From Chloroflexota bacterium (GTDB lineage Bacteria > Chloroflexota > Chloroflexia > QHBQ01): a DNA stretch of 38,288 bases. Positions 1 through 8,000 of the stretch are shown here, in pieces. Each line of letters opens with the position of its first letter. Position 1 is the first letter of the stretch. Where the stretch lies: NCBI GenBank assembly GCA_025355955.1, contig JANXYP010000375.1, positions 1-38,288 on the forward strand, in the 5' to 3' direction. The position numbers and the translations under genes were made by a program. The notes beneath the pieces are model-generated. The model was not told the origin of the DNA. It saw only the letters and a list, made by a program, of their open reading frames with translations, and did not search any database.

Positions 1-130
1 GGGGGTTCAGCCCCCAGCGGCTCAAGCGCATCAATGCCCATCGTATGCCACCCGCTGGCGGCGCGGTCAGGCCAGGGCTAAAGCTAACCCGTCGCACTAT
101 ATCATTGCAGCAGCTGGGGGCTGAACCCCC
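1..130. repeat. Truncated inverted-repeat (MITE-like) element at the window edge
   Basis: Bases 1-17 are the exact reverse complement of bases 114-130, and each arm is itself a hairpin (five G, five-base loop, five C). The arms enclose about 95 bases with no open gene. The outer end of the left arm lies outside the window. A related pair of arms, with TTA in place of TGA in the core, lies at 30601-30750, so this looks like a small non-coding repeat family. No transposase is seen, and mobility is an inference. Confidence 0.5.
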
Positions 131-158
131 AGACCCCCAAGCTCATCCCCTACTTATA
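91..158. repeat. 68-bp direct repeat, copy 1
   Basis: These 68 bases recur at 255-322, offset by 164 bases. The repeat contains the CTGGGGG-CTGAA-CCCCCAG hairpin at 114-132. The stretch from 1 to about 359 holds no convincing gene. An open frame at 164-385 only reads through repeat sequence. Confidence 0.8.
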
Positions 159-191
159 CCAATTTGCCGAAGCGATGCTATAGTTTAGTAG

Positions 192-211
192 GGGCGAACC
201 GTTGTTCGCCC
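192..211. repeat. GGGCGAAC-CGTT-GTTCGCCC stem-loop repeat
   Basis: A perfect 8-bp stem with a 4-base loop. It is the archetype of the commonest dispersed repeat in the window. Further copies are at 7944-7963, 11890-11909, six in 13517-13757, three in 15134-15314, and 17926-17945, with decayed ones near 24915 and 36903. Confidence 0.85.
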
Positions 212-254
212 TGGTTGGGGAATGCTATAGCGTGTCGCGCACCCGCCATCCTCG

Positions 255-322
255 GTCGCACTATATCATTGCAGCAGCTGGGGGCTGAACCCCCAGACCC
301 CCAAGCTCATCCCCTACTTATA
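255..322. repeat. 68-bp direct repeat, copy 2
   Basis: This is the second copy of the 91-158 repeat, with the same internal hairpin. The two copies bracket a copy of the GGGCGAAC stem-loop repeat at 192-211, so the left edge is a nest of short repeats. Confidence 0.8.
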
Positions 323-359
323 TCAATAACTCGTAATCCACCCACCATCTTCTCTTCAC

Positions 360-388
360 TTGCATCCGCAGCTCCATTCTGCTAAAAT
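360..388 (+). promoter_or_regulatory. Candidate promoter of the Asp-box/SLH gene
   Basis: TTGCAT at 360-365, a 17-base spacer, then TAAAAT at 383-388 preceded by TGC (extended -10 form). It would start transcription about 40 bases before the chosen start codon at 436. The -35 match is weak (TTG only). Confidence 0.4.
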
Positions 389-435
389 GCCCAGCAGCAG
401 GCACAATGAGCAATAACAAGCAGAAGGGGTATCAC

Positions 436-2604
436 ATGAGAAAGCCAGTCCCGTTTGTCGTCATCGCAATACTGCTCGGACTATTGATCAGCGGGTTCGG
501 TCAGCGCCTGGCGGCAGCGCAGCCGCACGCGCTTGCCCCGCTGCTGGACACACCCAACTCGCCCGCCGCCTTCACCAACTACCGCGCCGTTACCGACGAC
601 AACAGCGCCTGCAATCTCACCCATAGCAATTGCTCACAACAACAGCCTTCTACGGCGGTCAACCCCGCCAATCCGCTCAATGTCGTGATCGCAGGCAAGG
701 ACTGGCGGCCCGCCGATGGCAACCAGCGCTATGTCTGGCTCTACACCACCACCGACAGCGGCGCGAGCTGGGCCAACCAGCCAATCACCTACCCCGCAGG
801 CACCACCGTGTTCAACTCCACCGATGGCGTAGTGCAGTGGGATGGCAGCGGCAACGTTTACGCCAACGTGATTGCCTACAACACCGCACCTTCGATCAAG
901 GAGGGCAACTATGTTACCCACAGCAGCGACGGTGGCCGCACCTGGAGTACCGCTGTGCAGGTAGACGCAGTCGGACATGAGGACCGCGCCTGGCTGGCGA
1001 TTGACAAACAGCCGTCCAGTCCCTACTTTGGTCGCCTCTACGTCTGCTGGTATGATTATGTTGCACATAATGATTACTGCGCCCACTCCGCCGATCAAGG
1101 CGCTAGTTGGTCTGCACCAGGGCTGGGGATACCAACTCCTCGTGGCTACATCAACCCGGTGGTGCAGCCCGACGGTACGCTCAACGTCTTTTACAACAAC
1201 GAGGATACATTGAATCTGGTGCGCTCGACCGATGGTGGCAATACCTTCGCCGCACCGATTATCGCCGCCACAATTACTGGCGTATACAATAACCGTAGCG
1301 GACGCGGCTGGAACGTCAATTCCATCCCCGCTGCCGCAGTCGGGCCGGAAGGCAACCTCTATCTCACCTGGCTCGACGACCGCAACGAGGCCACTAGCGG
1401 CTGGGACATCTATTTCACCCACTCGACCGACAATGGCGCGAGCTGGGCCGCGCCGCTGAAGGTGAATGATGATAGCGGCAACCACGACCAGTTCGAGCCA
1501 GCGATCGCAGTTGCCCCCAACGGGCGCATCGATGTGGTGTTCATGGATATGCGTAACGACCCCGCCAATATTCTCGCCGACCTTTACTACACCTCCAGCG
1601 CCGATGACGGCCAGAGCTTCGCCACCAATCAGCGGGTCACTGATGTCAATTTCAACCTGAGCGATGGCATCCCCAGCGACTCCTATGGTGACGCAGGCGA
1701 TTACCTGGGCGTGAGTGCGACCAACAGCGACGTGTGGGCGGCGTGGACTGATACCCGCAACAGCGATGGACACGGCAGCCACGCCGAGGACGTGTACGCC
1801 GGGCATTTGCACATTAGCACCCCCACCGTCACGCCAGTGCCAGCTACCAATACGCCCGCGCCCAGCAATACTCCCGGCGGTCCTACTAATACGCCAATAC
1901 CCACCAATACGCCTGCACCTCCCACCAATACGCCCGCGCCGAGCAACACGCCGGGCGGCCCGACCAGTACCGCCCTGCCGCCAACGGCCACGCCCGCCGA
2001 CTGCAGCAATCCTTTCATCGACCTGCAGGGCAATATCTTCTACGCCGCTATCCACACCCTGAACTGCCGCGGCGTAGTCAACGGCACCGATGCGACCCAC
2101 TACTCGCCCGCCGCAAGCAGCACGCGGGGGCAGTTCGCCAGGGTCATCGTCCTCGCCGTCGCCGTGCCATTCTTCACCCCCACCAATGGGCCAACCTTCA
2201 GCGATGTATCGCCCACCTACTTCGCCTACCTATACATAGAGAGCGGCTACCAGGCCGCCATCCTCAGCGGCTTCGATCAGGCTGGTTGCCAGGCAGCGGG
2301 CGCGACTTACCCTTGCTACCTGCCCAACCGCGCGATTACCCGCGCCCAGCTTACCAAGCTGGTCGTCAACGCGACGCATTACCCGCTGGTCACGCCAGGG
2401 ACGCAAACCTTCAGCGACGTGCCGTCCAGCAACGTCTTCTACATCGCAGTGGAAACCGCGCACGCCCACCACGTAATCAACGGCTTTCCCGACCACAACT
2501 TCCGCCCCAACCAGAGCATTCGCCGCGATGAAATGGCTCAGATCGTGTACGCCGCAGCCATAAATCCCTTATTCGGCAAATCGGTAAAAAAAGGTTATGT
2601 GTGA
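436..2604 (+). CDS. Exported Asp-box (BNR, sialidase-like) protein with C-terminal SLH repeats
   Basis: Secreted surface protein of 722 residues. An in-frame ATG exists at 406, but the ATG at 436 has AAGGGG six bases upstream and opens directly into a signal peptide (MRKP, then a long hydrophobic stretch ending near AAAQ). At least six Asp-box motifs are visible (TTDSGASW, SSDGGRTW, SADQGASW, STDGGNTF, STDNGASW, SADDGQSF) between residues 105 and 395, which predicts a beta-propeller. A Thr/Pro linker follows (about 462-521; repeated TNTPAP and GGPT units). The last 190 residues hold three SLH-type repeats with TRGQFARV, TRAQLTKLV and RRDEMAQIV motifs, the usual anchor to secondary cell-wall polymer. 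Asp boxes occur in sialidases and many other propellers, so enzyme activity is not shown. The gene stands just upstream of the ABC transporter genes but has its own promoter candidate. Confidence 0.85.
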   Translation: MRKPVPFVVIAILLGLLISGFGQRLAAAQPHALAPLLDTPNSPAAFTNYRAVTDDNSACNLTHSNCSQQQPSTAVNPANPLNVVIAGKDWRPADGNQRYVWLYTTTDSGASWANQPITYPAGTTVFNSTDGVVQWDGSGNVYANVIAYNTAPSIKEGNYVTHSSDGGRTWSTAVQVDAVGHEDRAWLAIDKQPSSPYFGRLYVCWYDYVAHNDYCAHSADQGASWSAPGLGIPTPRGYINPVVQPDGTLNVFYNNEDTLNLVRSTDGGNTFAAPIIAATITGVYNNRSGRGWNVNSIPAAAVGPEGNLYLTWLDDRNEATSGWDIYFTHSTDNGASWAAPLKVNDDSGNHDQFEPAIAVAPNGRIDVVFMDMRNDPANILADLYYTSSADDGQSFATNQRVTDVNFNLSDGIPSDSYGDAGDYLGVSATNSDVWAAWTDTRNSDGHGSHAEDVYAGHLHISTPTVTPVPATNTPAPSNTPGGPTNTPIPTNTPAPPTNTPAPSNTPGGPTSTALPPTATPADCSNPFIDLQGNIFYAAIHTLNCRGVVNGTDATHYSPAASSTRGQFARVIVLAVAVPFFTPTNGPTFSDVSPTYFAYLYIESGYQAAILSGFDQAGCQAAGATYPCYLPNRAITRAQLTKLVVNATHYPLVTPGTQTFSDVPSSNVFYIAVETAHAHHVINGFPDHNFRPNQSIRRDEMAQIVYAAAINPLFGKSVKKGYV

Positions 2605-2722
2605 TTGAACCGCCAGCGGGCAATCGCGGTATATCGTGTAAGCAAAACACATCCAGTCGCTGCGCCGCATCGAGGTTCGCCACGGATTGACCAGGCAATC
2701 CGCTATTCCCGCTGCAGCGTAT
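2605..2722. other. Intergenic spacer after the SLH gene
   Basis: No gene, clear terminator hairpin or recognised repeat is seen. The transporter promoter candidate and leader follow directly. Confidence 0.4.
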
Positions 2723-2751
2723 TTGACAATATAATGTGTCTCTGCTAAACT
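2723..2751 (+). promoter_or_regulatory. Promoter of the ABC permease genes
   Basis: A perfect TTGACA at 2723-2728, a 17-base spacer and TAAACT at 2746-2751. The leader to the start codon at 2855 would be about 95 bases. Confidence 0.6.
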
Positions 2752-2854
2752 GGCAACACGCACAAACCCTGATTGCCAAAGCCAGACCATATATTAGCCA
2801 AGCAAGACCAATCGTGCAACCACAGCGCGACCTACCTCAAGGAGGAGATGCAGG

Positions 2855-4165
2855 ATGACTACTTATTTGATTCGCCGGAGTCTTCAGGGCGTACTCGTCC
2901 TGATCTTCACCTCGGCGTTGATTTACGGCCTATTGAATCTGACCCCGGGTGGGCCAATCGGCGATGTGCTGCAGAAGCCCTATCGCACCACCGCCGAGCG
3001 CAACGCCGCGGTGCGGGCGGCTACTATCCGCTACGGCCTCGACAAGGACATTGTTACCCGCTACCTCTTCTGGCTATACAACTGGGACCCGACCGATAAC
3101 AACAACCCCGTATACCTGCAAAACACCTATGATGCCGCCGTCCAAGAGATGACAGGCACCACCGATCCAGCGCGGAAGGGGAGTCTGCAGAATATTATCA
3201 GCACCTATCCACCGCTGATCGCTTCGGCAAACAAGGCGCTGGCGACCTGCAGCAACCTGTTCGACTTCAGCAGCCTGGGTTCCTGCCTGGGCATCCCCCG
3301 CAACGGTGGCATTATAACCGGCAACTGGGGTACGTCCTGGAAGGTAGCAACCGGCACGCCGGTGCTCAACCTTATCTTTGGGCGCGGCGCTTACACCGAC
3401 AATTCCTCTGGCGTAGCCGTACCTCACCCCTCGGAGCGCTGGCGCAGCCCGCTCGCCAATACCCTTGTGCTGATGAGCCTGTCGGTGTTGATCTCGCTGC
3501 TGATTGCCTTCCCCATCGGGGTCTACTCCGCGGTCAAGCAATACTCAGCCACCGACTACGCGCTTACCCTGTTCAGCTTCTTCGGTATCTCGATGCCCAC
3601 CTTCTGGTTCGGCCTGATCCTGTACCTGCTACTCGGTATCCAATTTAAAACCTGGCACGATCAAGGTGCATCCTGGCTGCCCTACCTGCCCACCGGCGGG
3701 GTGGTCGATGATGTCTCCAGCACCGCCCAGTATAGCGATATCGGCATCCGTATTCGTCACCTAATCATGCCGGTAGTGGTGCTATCGCTGTCCTCGGTGG
3801 CAGGATGGAGTCGCTTCCTCCGCGCCAGTATGCTGGAGGTGCTGCGCCAGGACTACGTACGCACCGCCTGGGCCAAGGGGCTGAAGCAGCGCACCGTCAT
3901 TCTCAAGCACGCGCTACGCAACGCGCTCATCCCCCAGGTTACACTGATCGCCCTGGCAATCCCAGTGCTGTTTGGAGGCGCGATCATCACCGAACGTATC
4001 TTCAACTATGGAGGGATGGGAACGCTCTACTTCAATGCGGTCGGCCAGAATGATTGGCCGTTGATGATGTCGATCCTGATTATCTCCTCCTTCCTGGTGG
4101 TGATCAGCAACATAATTGCCGACATTGCCTACGCAATCGTTGACCCGCGCATCAGATATAGCTAA
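2855..4165 (+). CDS. ABC transporter permease, DppB/OppB family
   Basis: Inner permease subunit of a peptide/nickel/opine-type (DppB/OppB/GsiC) importer, 436 residues. The start has a strong AGGAGG (2840-2845) nine bases upstream. It has the family N-terminus (transmembrane helix about 9-29, then LTPGGP) and the C-terminal EAA loop around residues 324-358 with YVRTAWAKGL, followed by LRNALIPQVT and the ending VDPRIRYS. It is longer than the usual 300-340 residues because the segment after helix 1 (about residues 35-195) is expanded; this would lie outside the membrane. It heads the permease pair with the gene at 4263. The substrate class cannot be fixed from sequence, and no binding protein is next to it. 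Confidence 0.92.
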   Translation: MTTYLIRRSLQGVLVLIFTSALIYGLLNLTPGGPIGDVLQKPYRTTAERNAAVRAATIRYGLDKDIVTRYLFWLYNWDPTDNNNPVYLQNTYDAAVQEMTGTTDPARKGSLQNIISTYPPLIASANKALATCSNLFDFSSLGSCLGIPRNGGIITGNWGTSWKVATGTPVLNLIFGRGAYTDNSSGVAVPHPSERWRSPLANTLVLMSLSVLISLLIAFPIGVYSAVKQYSATDYALTLFSFFGISMPTFWFGLILYLLLGIQFKTWHDQGASWLPYLPTGGVVDDVSSTAQYSDIGIRIRHLIMPVVVLSLSSVAGWSRFLRASMLEVLRQDYVRTAWAKGLKQRTVILKHALRNALIPQVTLIALAIPVLFGGAIITERIFNYGGMGTLYFNAVGQNDWPLMMSILIISSFLVVISNIIADIAYAIVDPRIRYS

Positions 4166-4185
4166 GAGATTAGAGATTAGAGATT
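4165..4185. repeat. Heptamer array AGAGATT x3
   Basis: Three perfect 7-bp units directly after the permease stop codon, followed by a degenerate fourth. It is complementary, allowing G-U pairs, to the heptamer array at 4215-4242. Confidence 0.85.
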
Positions 4186-4237
4186 AAAGAAGATAGTAGC
4201 TGACGTTCAAATCATCTTTAATCTTTAATCTTTAGTC
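4168..4237 (+). other. Long intergenic RNA hairpin between the two permease genes
   Basis: Bases 4168-4190 can pair with 4215-4237 over 23 consecutive positions in RNA: 20 Watson-Crick and 3 G-U pairs, with a 24-base loop. The arms are the two heptamer arrays. There is no U tract, and a ribosome-binding site follows at 4251, so an mRNA stability or translation element within the operon is more likely than a terminator. The pairing is seen; the role is inferred. Confidence 0.6.
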
Positions 4238-4242
4238 TTTAA
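4215..4242. repeat. Heptamer array TCTTTAA x4
   Basis: Four 7-bp units, the third ending in AG rather than AA. It forms the descending arm of the 4168-4237 hairpin. Confidence 0.8.
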
Positions 4243-4262
4243 CCTGAAAGAGGAGGTTTGAG

Positions 4263-5183
4263 ATGGCTGTTGCAACGACGCTAGACCGCGAACAAATCGC
4301 ATCCGCAAAGGAAGAAAGCCAGAGGTCGGTAATCTGGCGGCGCTTCCGCAAGCACAAGCTGGCGGTGGTGGGGCTGGGCATCATCGGCACGTTGACCCTA
4401 CTGTCGCTGACCGCGCAGCTGTGGACTCCTTACGACCCCACCGTACCAGGCTTCAACTCAGGGGTGCAGGCGTTCGCCAACCCTGGCTACTCCAACCCCA
4501 GCAATGGCGATATCTATATCATGGGTACTGACAACATTGGCCGCGATGTCCTCAGCCGCCTGGCCTACGGCGGCCAGATCTCGCTGTCGGTCGGCCTGCT
4601 CTGCACCTTGCTAGTGGCGATCATCGGCACCATCGTCGGCGCAATCTCCGGCTTCTTCGGTGGCTTCGTCGACACCGTGTTGATGCGGATCGTCGACCTG
4701 GTGCTGTCACTACCATTCCTGCCCATGCTGCTGGCCTTGAGCATCGTACTAGGACCAGGGTACTGGACGATTGTGATTATCTTGACCGCCTTCGGCTGGC
4801 CGGGAACCAGCCGCCTGGTGCGTGGCTCCGTGCTGTCGCTGCGTAACCTCGACTTCGTGGAGGCGACGCGGGCGCTGGGGGCAAGCAACACGCGCATCAT
4901 CACCCGCCACCTGCTGCCCAACTCGCTGGCCCCGATCATCGTGGATGCCACGCTCAACGTCGGCGGCTTCATCGTCGCCGAGTCGTCGGTCAGCTTCCTG
5001 GGTTTCGGCATCAGCGAACCAGCCTCCAGTTGGGGCAATATCCTCGCGGGCCTCGAAGACGTAGCCCGCCAGGCGCCCTTGCAGCTAATCTGGCCGGGGC
5101 TGCTCATCTTCCTAACCGTGCTTTCGATTAACTTCATCGGCGACGCGCTGCGCGACGCGCTCGATCCCCGCCTCAAGCTCTAA
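4263..5183 (+). CDS. ABC transporter permease, DppC/OppC family
   Basis: Second membrane subunit of the same importer, 306 residues, the normal family length. AGGAGG at 4251-4256 lies six bases before the ATG. A cytoplasmic N-terminus (SVIWRRFRKHKLAVVGLGII) leads into helix 1, and the extracytoplasmic segment has the family signature YIMGTDNIGRDVLSRLAYGG. The EAA loop around residues 186-225 contains EATRALGASNTRII, followed by LLPNSLAPIIV, and the C-terminus is GDALRDALDPRLKL. It should heterodimerise with the 2855 permease and dock on the two ATPases. It follows the first permease by 97 bases that hold a large RNA hairpin. Confidence 0.93.
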   Translation: MAVATTLDREQIASAKEESQRSVIWRRFRKHKLAVVGLGIIGTLTLLSLTAQLWTPYDPTVPGFNSGVQAFANPGYSNPSNGDIYIMGTDNIGRDVLSRLAYGGQISLSVGLLCTLLVAIIGTIVGAISGFFGGFVDTVLMRIVDLVLSLPFLPMLLALSIVLGPGYWTIVIILTAFGWPGTSRLVRGSVLSLRNLDFVEATRALGASNTRIITRHLLPNSLAPIIVDATLNVGGFIVAESSVSFLGFGISEPASSWGNILAGLEDVARQAPLQLIWPGLLIFLTVLSINFIGDALRDALDPRLKL

Positions 5184-5255
5184 CTCCGCCCCAGACACGC
5201 AGAAACTCAACCAACGGGGCGCACGGTGCGGTGCGCTCCAACAGCAACAAGGCAA

Positions 5256-5276
5256 GGGCGCACTGACGGTGCGCCC
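5256..5276. repeat. GGGCGCAC / GTGCGCCC stem-loop
   Basis: A perfect 8-bp stem with a five-base loop in the 272-base spacer between permease and ATPase genes. It resembles the GGGCGAAC repeat but has a different stem sequence. It has no T tract, so it is not an obvious terminator. A promoter follows at 5326. Confidence 0.55.
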
Positions 5277-5325
5277 CTGCTGAATACGCGATCAAGAACC
5301 CGGCGCACCAATTCACCCCAGGCTG

Positions 5326-5354
5326 TTGACGAAGTGGGGATAGCACGTTATAAT
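5326..5354 (+). promoter_or_regulatory. Promoter of the ABC ATPase genes
   Basis: TTGACG at 5326-5331, 17 bases, then a perfect TATAAT at 5349-5354. This is one of the best promoter matches in the window and suggests that the ATPase genes can be transcribed separately from the permeases. Confidence 0.75.
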
Positions 5355-5455
5355 GTAGGCTATCCACCTGTAACAAAGCATCACCATATTGGCACATTCT
5401 GGTGGTAAGGTGAGCGCAAGCGCCCACTGAGGAAAGGAGCAAACATCTGGACAGG

Positions 5456-6625
5456 ATGCAGAATACCAACGATAGCGCAACCAGCATGAAGCCCGACCTA
5501 GCCAATGATGGCGCAGCAGGATCGGTGAAGGCCGACCCGACCAGTGGGGGCGCGGGCGCATCCAACGATGACCTGCTCAGGGTAGAGGGCCTCAAAACCT
5601 ATTTCTATACCGAAGATGGCATCGTTAAGGCAGTAGATGGCATTGATTTTTCGCTGAAGCGTGGCGAGGTACTAGGCATTGCGGGCGAAAGCGGCTGCGG
5701 CAAGAGCGTCACCTCACTCACCATCATGCGGCTGATTAGCCAGCCCGGCAAGATCGTCGCTGGTCATATCTGGTTCGACGGCAAGGATCTGGCTACCGCC
5801 ACGGAAGACGAGATGACCAAGATCCGCGGCAACCGCATCTCCATGATCTTCCAGCAACCAACCAGTTGCCTCAACCCCGTATTCAAGGTGGGCGACCAAA
5901 TCGTGGAGGTGCTGAAGGTTCATAAGCGAATGAGCGATCGGGCGGCCAAGGATCGGGCGGTCGAGCTACTGACCATGGTCGGTATCCCTTCGGCCAAGAA
6001 GCGGTACGATAGCTACCCGCATGAGATGTCGGGCGGGATGTGCCAGCGCGTGATGATCGCAATGGGTCTGGCGAACGAGCCGGAGTTGCTGATCGCCGAT
6101 GAGCCGACCACTGCCCTGGATGTGACCATCCAGGCGCAGATCCTGGAACTGATGAAGGCGCTGAAGAAGGACATTAACACGGCGATTATCCTTATTACTC
6201 ATGATCTAGGGGTGATGGCGGAGATGGCCGAGCGCATGGTGATCATGTACGCCGGTAAGGTGGTGGAGCAGACCGACACCAACAGCCTGTTCGAGAGTCC
6301 CAAGCACCCCTACACCCAGGGGCTACTTGCATCCATCCCGGTATTGGGTCAGGTGCGTGACCGGCTGGAGGTTATCCCTGGCACGGTGCCAAGCCTGCGT
6401 AACTTGCCGCCAGGCTGCCGCTTCGCCGCCCGTTGCCCCCGCCAGATGCCGATTTGCGTTGACGAGGAACCAGATCTGCTCAAGGTGCATGGCCGCTCGG
6501 TGCGTTGCTGGCTCTACCACCCTGCAATTGACCCCGACCCTACTGCTTGCGCCGACCAGACTTTGGACAAGCTAAACACCTATCGTCAGACTCAGCAGGA
6601 GCCACCGGCCGCTGCCGCCAAGTAA
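5456..6625 (+). CDS. ABC transporter ATP-binding protein, DppD/OppD family
   Basis: First ATPase subunit of the importer, 389 residues. Walker A GESGCGKS 77-84, Q-loop around 133, signature MSGGM 191-195, Walker B LLIADEP 211-217 and the H-loop histidine 249 are all present. The C-terminal oligopeptide/dipeptide extension has PYTQGLL and cysteines 321, 327, 334 and 351 in the GCRFAARC...C...C pattern; in solved DppD/OppD relatives such cysteines hold a [4Fe-4S] cluster. The first 40 residues are a polar, low-complexity extension. The start is uncertain: an AAAGGAG at 5433-5439 is 16 bases from this ATG, and an in-frame ATG follows at 5486. It pairs with the product of the 6652 gene. Confidence 0.93.
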   Translation: MQNTNDSATSMKPDLANDGAAGSVKADPTSGGAGASNDDLLRVEGLKTYFYTEDGIVKAVDGIDFSLKRGEVLGIAGESGCGKSVTSLTIMRLISQPGKIVAGHIWFDGKDLATATEDEMTKIRGNRISMIFQQPTSCLNPVFKVGDQIVEVLKVHKRMSDRAAKDRAVELLTMVGIPSAKKRYDSYPHEMSGGMCQRVMIAMGLANEPELLIADEPTTALDVTIQAQILELMKALKKDINTAIILITHDLGVMAEMAERMVIMYAGKVVEQTDTNSLFESPKHPYTQGLLASIPVLGQVRDRLEVIPGTVPSLRNLPPGCRFAARCPRQMPICVDEEPDLLKVHGRSVRCWLYHPAIDPDPTACADQTLDKLNTYRQTQQEPPAAAAK

Positions 6626-6651
6626 CTTAACGCCGAGAGTTAGGAGCAGAT

Positions 6652-7830
6652 ATGGCAACAAATGCGAACAATGTCAATGAGCTGGACAACCGCGAACCGG
6701 CGGACGCGATAAAACCGAGCGAGAACGGCGCTAACACGCCAGTGCAGCACATCACTGGCGTGGGCGGCGGCGTAACCGGCGACAGCACCGACTACATCAT
6801 GCGAGTGCAGAACCTGAAGAAATACTTCCCCGTGCGCGGTGGCGTGCTGCAGCGCGTGGTCGGTCAGGTCAAGGCGGTCGATGGAGTCAACTTCGACGTG
6901 CGTCGCGGCGAAACCCTGGGACTGGTGGGCGAGAGCGGTTGCGGTAAGACCACAGTCGGTCGTACCGTGCTGCGCCTGCTCAACCCTACCGGCGGCAACG
7001 TGCTGTTCGAGGGGCGGGATCTCACGACGCTCAATGCGGGCGAGATGAAGAAGACCCGCCGTAATATGCAGATTATCTTCCAGGATCCCTATAGCTCACT
7101 CGACCCCCGCGTGCCAATCGGCCAGAGCGTAGGCGAAGGGCTGCTCATCCACGGGTTCAGCCGAGAAGAACGCGAACAGACGGTGCGCGATATGCTCAAG
7201 CGCGTCGGCCTGCATCCCGAACACGCCCGCCGCTATCCCCACGAGTTCAGTGGCGGCCAGCGCCAGCGCATCGGCATCGCCCGCGCTCTAACCATGCACC
7301 CCAGCTTCATCGTCGCCGATGAGCCAGTCTCAGCGCTCGATGTGTCGATCCAGAGCCAGGTGCTGAATATCCTCAAGGACTTGCAGCAGGAGTTCAAGCT
7401 AACCTACCTGTTCATCGCCCACAACCTCAGCGTAGTCGAACATATCAGCGACCGCGTTGGCGTGATGTACCTGGGCAAGATGGCCGAGCTGGCCGACCGC
7501 GACGAACTGTTCAACAACCCGCGCCACCCTTACACCCAGGCGCTGCTCTCCGCCATCCCCATCCCCGACCCGCGCATCCGCCGCGACCGCATCATCCTGA
7601 AGGGCGATGTACCCAGCCCACTCAACCCGCCCAGCGGCTGCCGCTTCCACACTCGCTGTTGGCTAGCCCAGCAGATCTGCTCCGACCAGGAACCTGAGTG
7701 GCGCGATATCGGCAGCGAAAACGCCACCGCCCACCCCCACCTGGTCGCCTGCCACTTCGCCGAGCAAACCAAGGTCAAGGGTCTCGCCAACGAAATCAAG
7801 GAGCAGCTAGGCACCGACACGAAGGTTTGA
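6652..7830 (+). CDS. ABC transporter ATP-binding protein, DppF/OppF family
   Basis: Second ATPase of the importer, 392 residues. AGGAG at 6642-6646 precedes the ATG by five bases. Walker A GESGCGKT 93-100, Q-loop at 144, canonical signature FSGGQ 199-203, Walker B FIVADEP 219-225, H-loop histidine 257. The C-terminal domain has [13 protein letters not shown] and cysteines 330, 336, 343 and 367, again the cluster-type pattern. The N-terminal 45 residues are a polar extension like that of the partner ATPase. It is 26 bases downstream of the DppD-like gene and last in the operon, with a terminator 26 bases after the stop. Confidence 0.94.
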   Translation: MATNANNVNELDNREPADAIKPSENGANTPVQHITGVGGGVTGDSTDYIMRVQNLKKYFPVRGGVLQRVVGQVKAVDGVNFDVRRGETLGLVGESGCGKTTVGRTVLRLLNPTGGNVLFEGRDLTTLNAGEMKKTRRNMQIIFQDPYSSLDPRVPIGQSVGEGLLIHGFSREEREQTVRDMLKRVGLHPEHARRYPHEFSGGQRQRIGIARALTMHPSFIVADEPVSALDVSIQSQVLNILKDLQQEFKLTYLFIAHNLSVVEHISDRVGVMYLGKMAELADRDELFNNPRHPYTQALLSAIPIPDPRIRRDRIILKGDVPSPLNPPSGCRFHTRCWLAQQICSDQEPEWRDIGSENATAHPHLVACHFAEQTKVKGLANEIKEQLGTDTKV

Positions 7831-7856
7831 TTGCTGAGTTTTGAGGCATTACGTGG

Positions 7857-7887
7857 AGGCTCCGCATCAATGCGGAGCCTTTGCTTT
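7857..7887 (+). terminator. Rho-independent terminator of the ABC operon
   Basis: An 11-bp perfect stem (AGGCTCCGCAT / ATGCGGAGCCT) with a two-base loop, followed by TTGCTTT. Confidence 0.8.
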
Positions 7888-7906
7888 GCGAAAGGTGGTT
7901 CGCCTA

Positions 7907-8000
7907 ATACCAATTTGCCAAGCAGGTGGTATAAATTGGGCCAGGGCGAACAACGGTTCGCCCCTACAGAAATTATAGAGTCACCAAGACTAATTGGTAT
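7907..8000. repeat. Small element with ATACCAATT / AATTGGTAT ends
   Basis: ATACCAATT at 7907-7915 is the exact reverse complement of 7992-8000. The 76 bases between include an inverted-orientation copy of the GGGCGAAC stem-loop (7944-7963). Similar ataccaa-ttgccgaa motifs flank repeat copies near 156-175 and 27132-27215. It is MITE-like in form, with no coding capacity. The last codons and stop of the glycosyltransferase frame (7973) lie inside it. Confidence 0.5.

Noticed and set aside
164-385. 73-codon open frame on + at the left edge
   Set aside because: It reads only through the stem-loop and the 68-bp repeat, and has no ribosome-binding site or protein-like composition.
634-2100. 488-codon open frame on - opposite the Asp-box/SLH gene
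   Set aside because: A shadow of the GC-rich coding strand. The + strand product has a signal peptide, Asp boxes and SLH motifs.
436-2604. Calling the Asp-box protein a proven sialidase
   Set aside because: Asp boxes occur in many propellers, and the catalytic Arg triad, Tyr and Asp of sialidases could not be placed with confidence.
5256-5276. Terminator after the permease genes
   Set aside because: A perfect hairpin but no T tract on either side. It looks like a repeat-type stem-loop.
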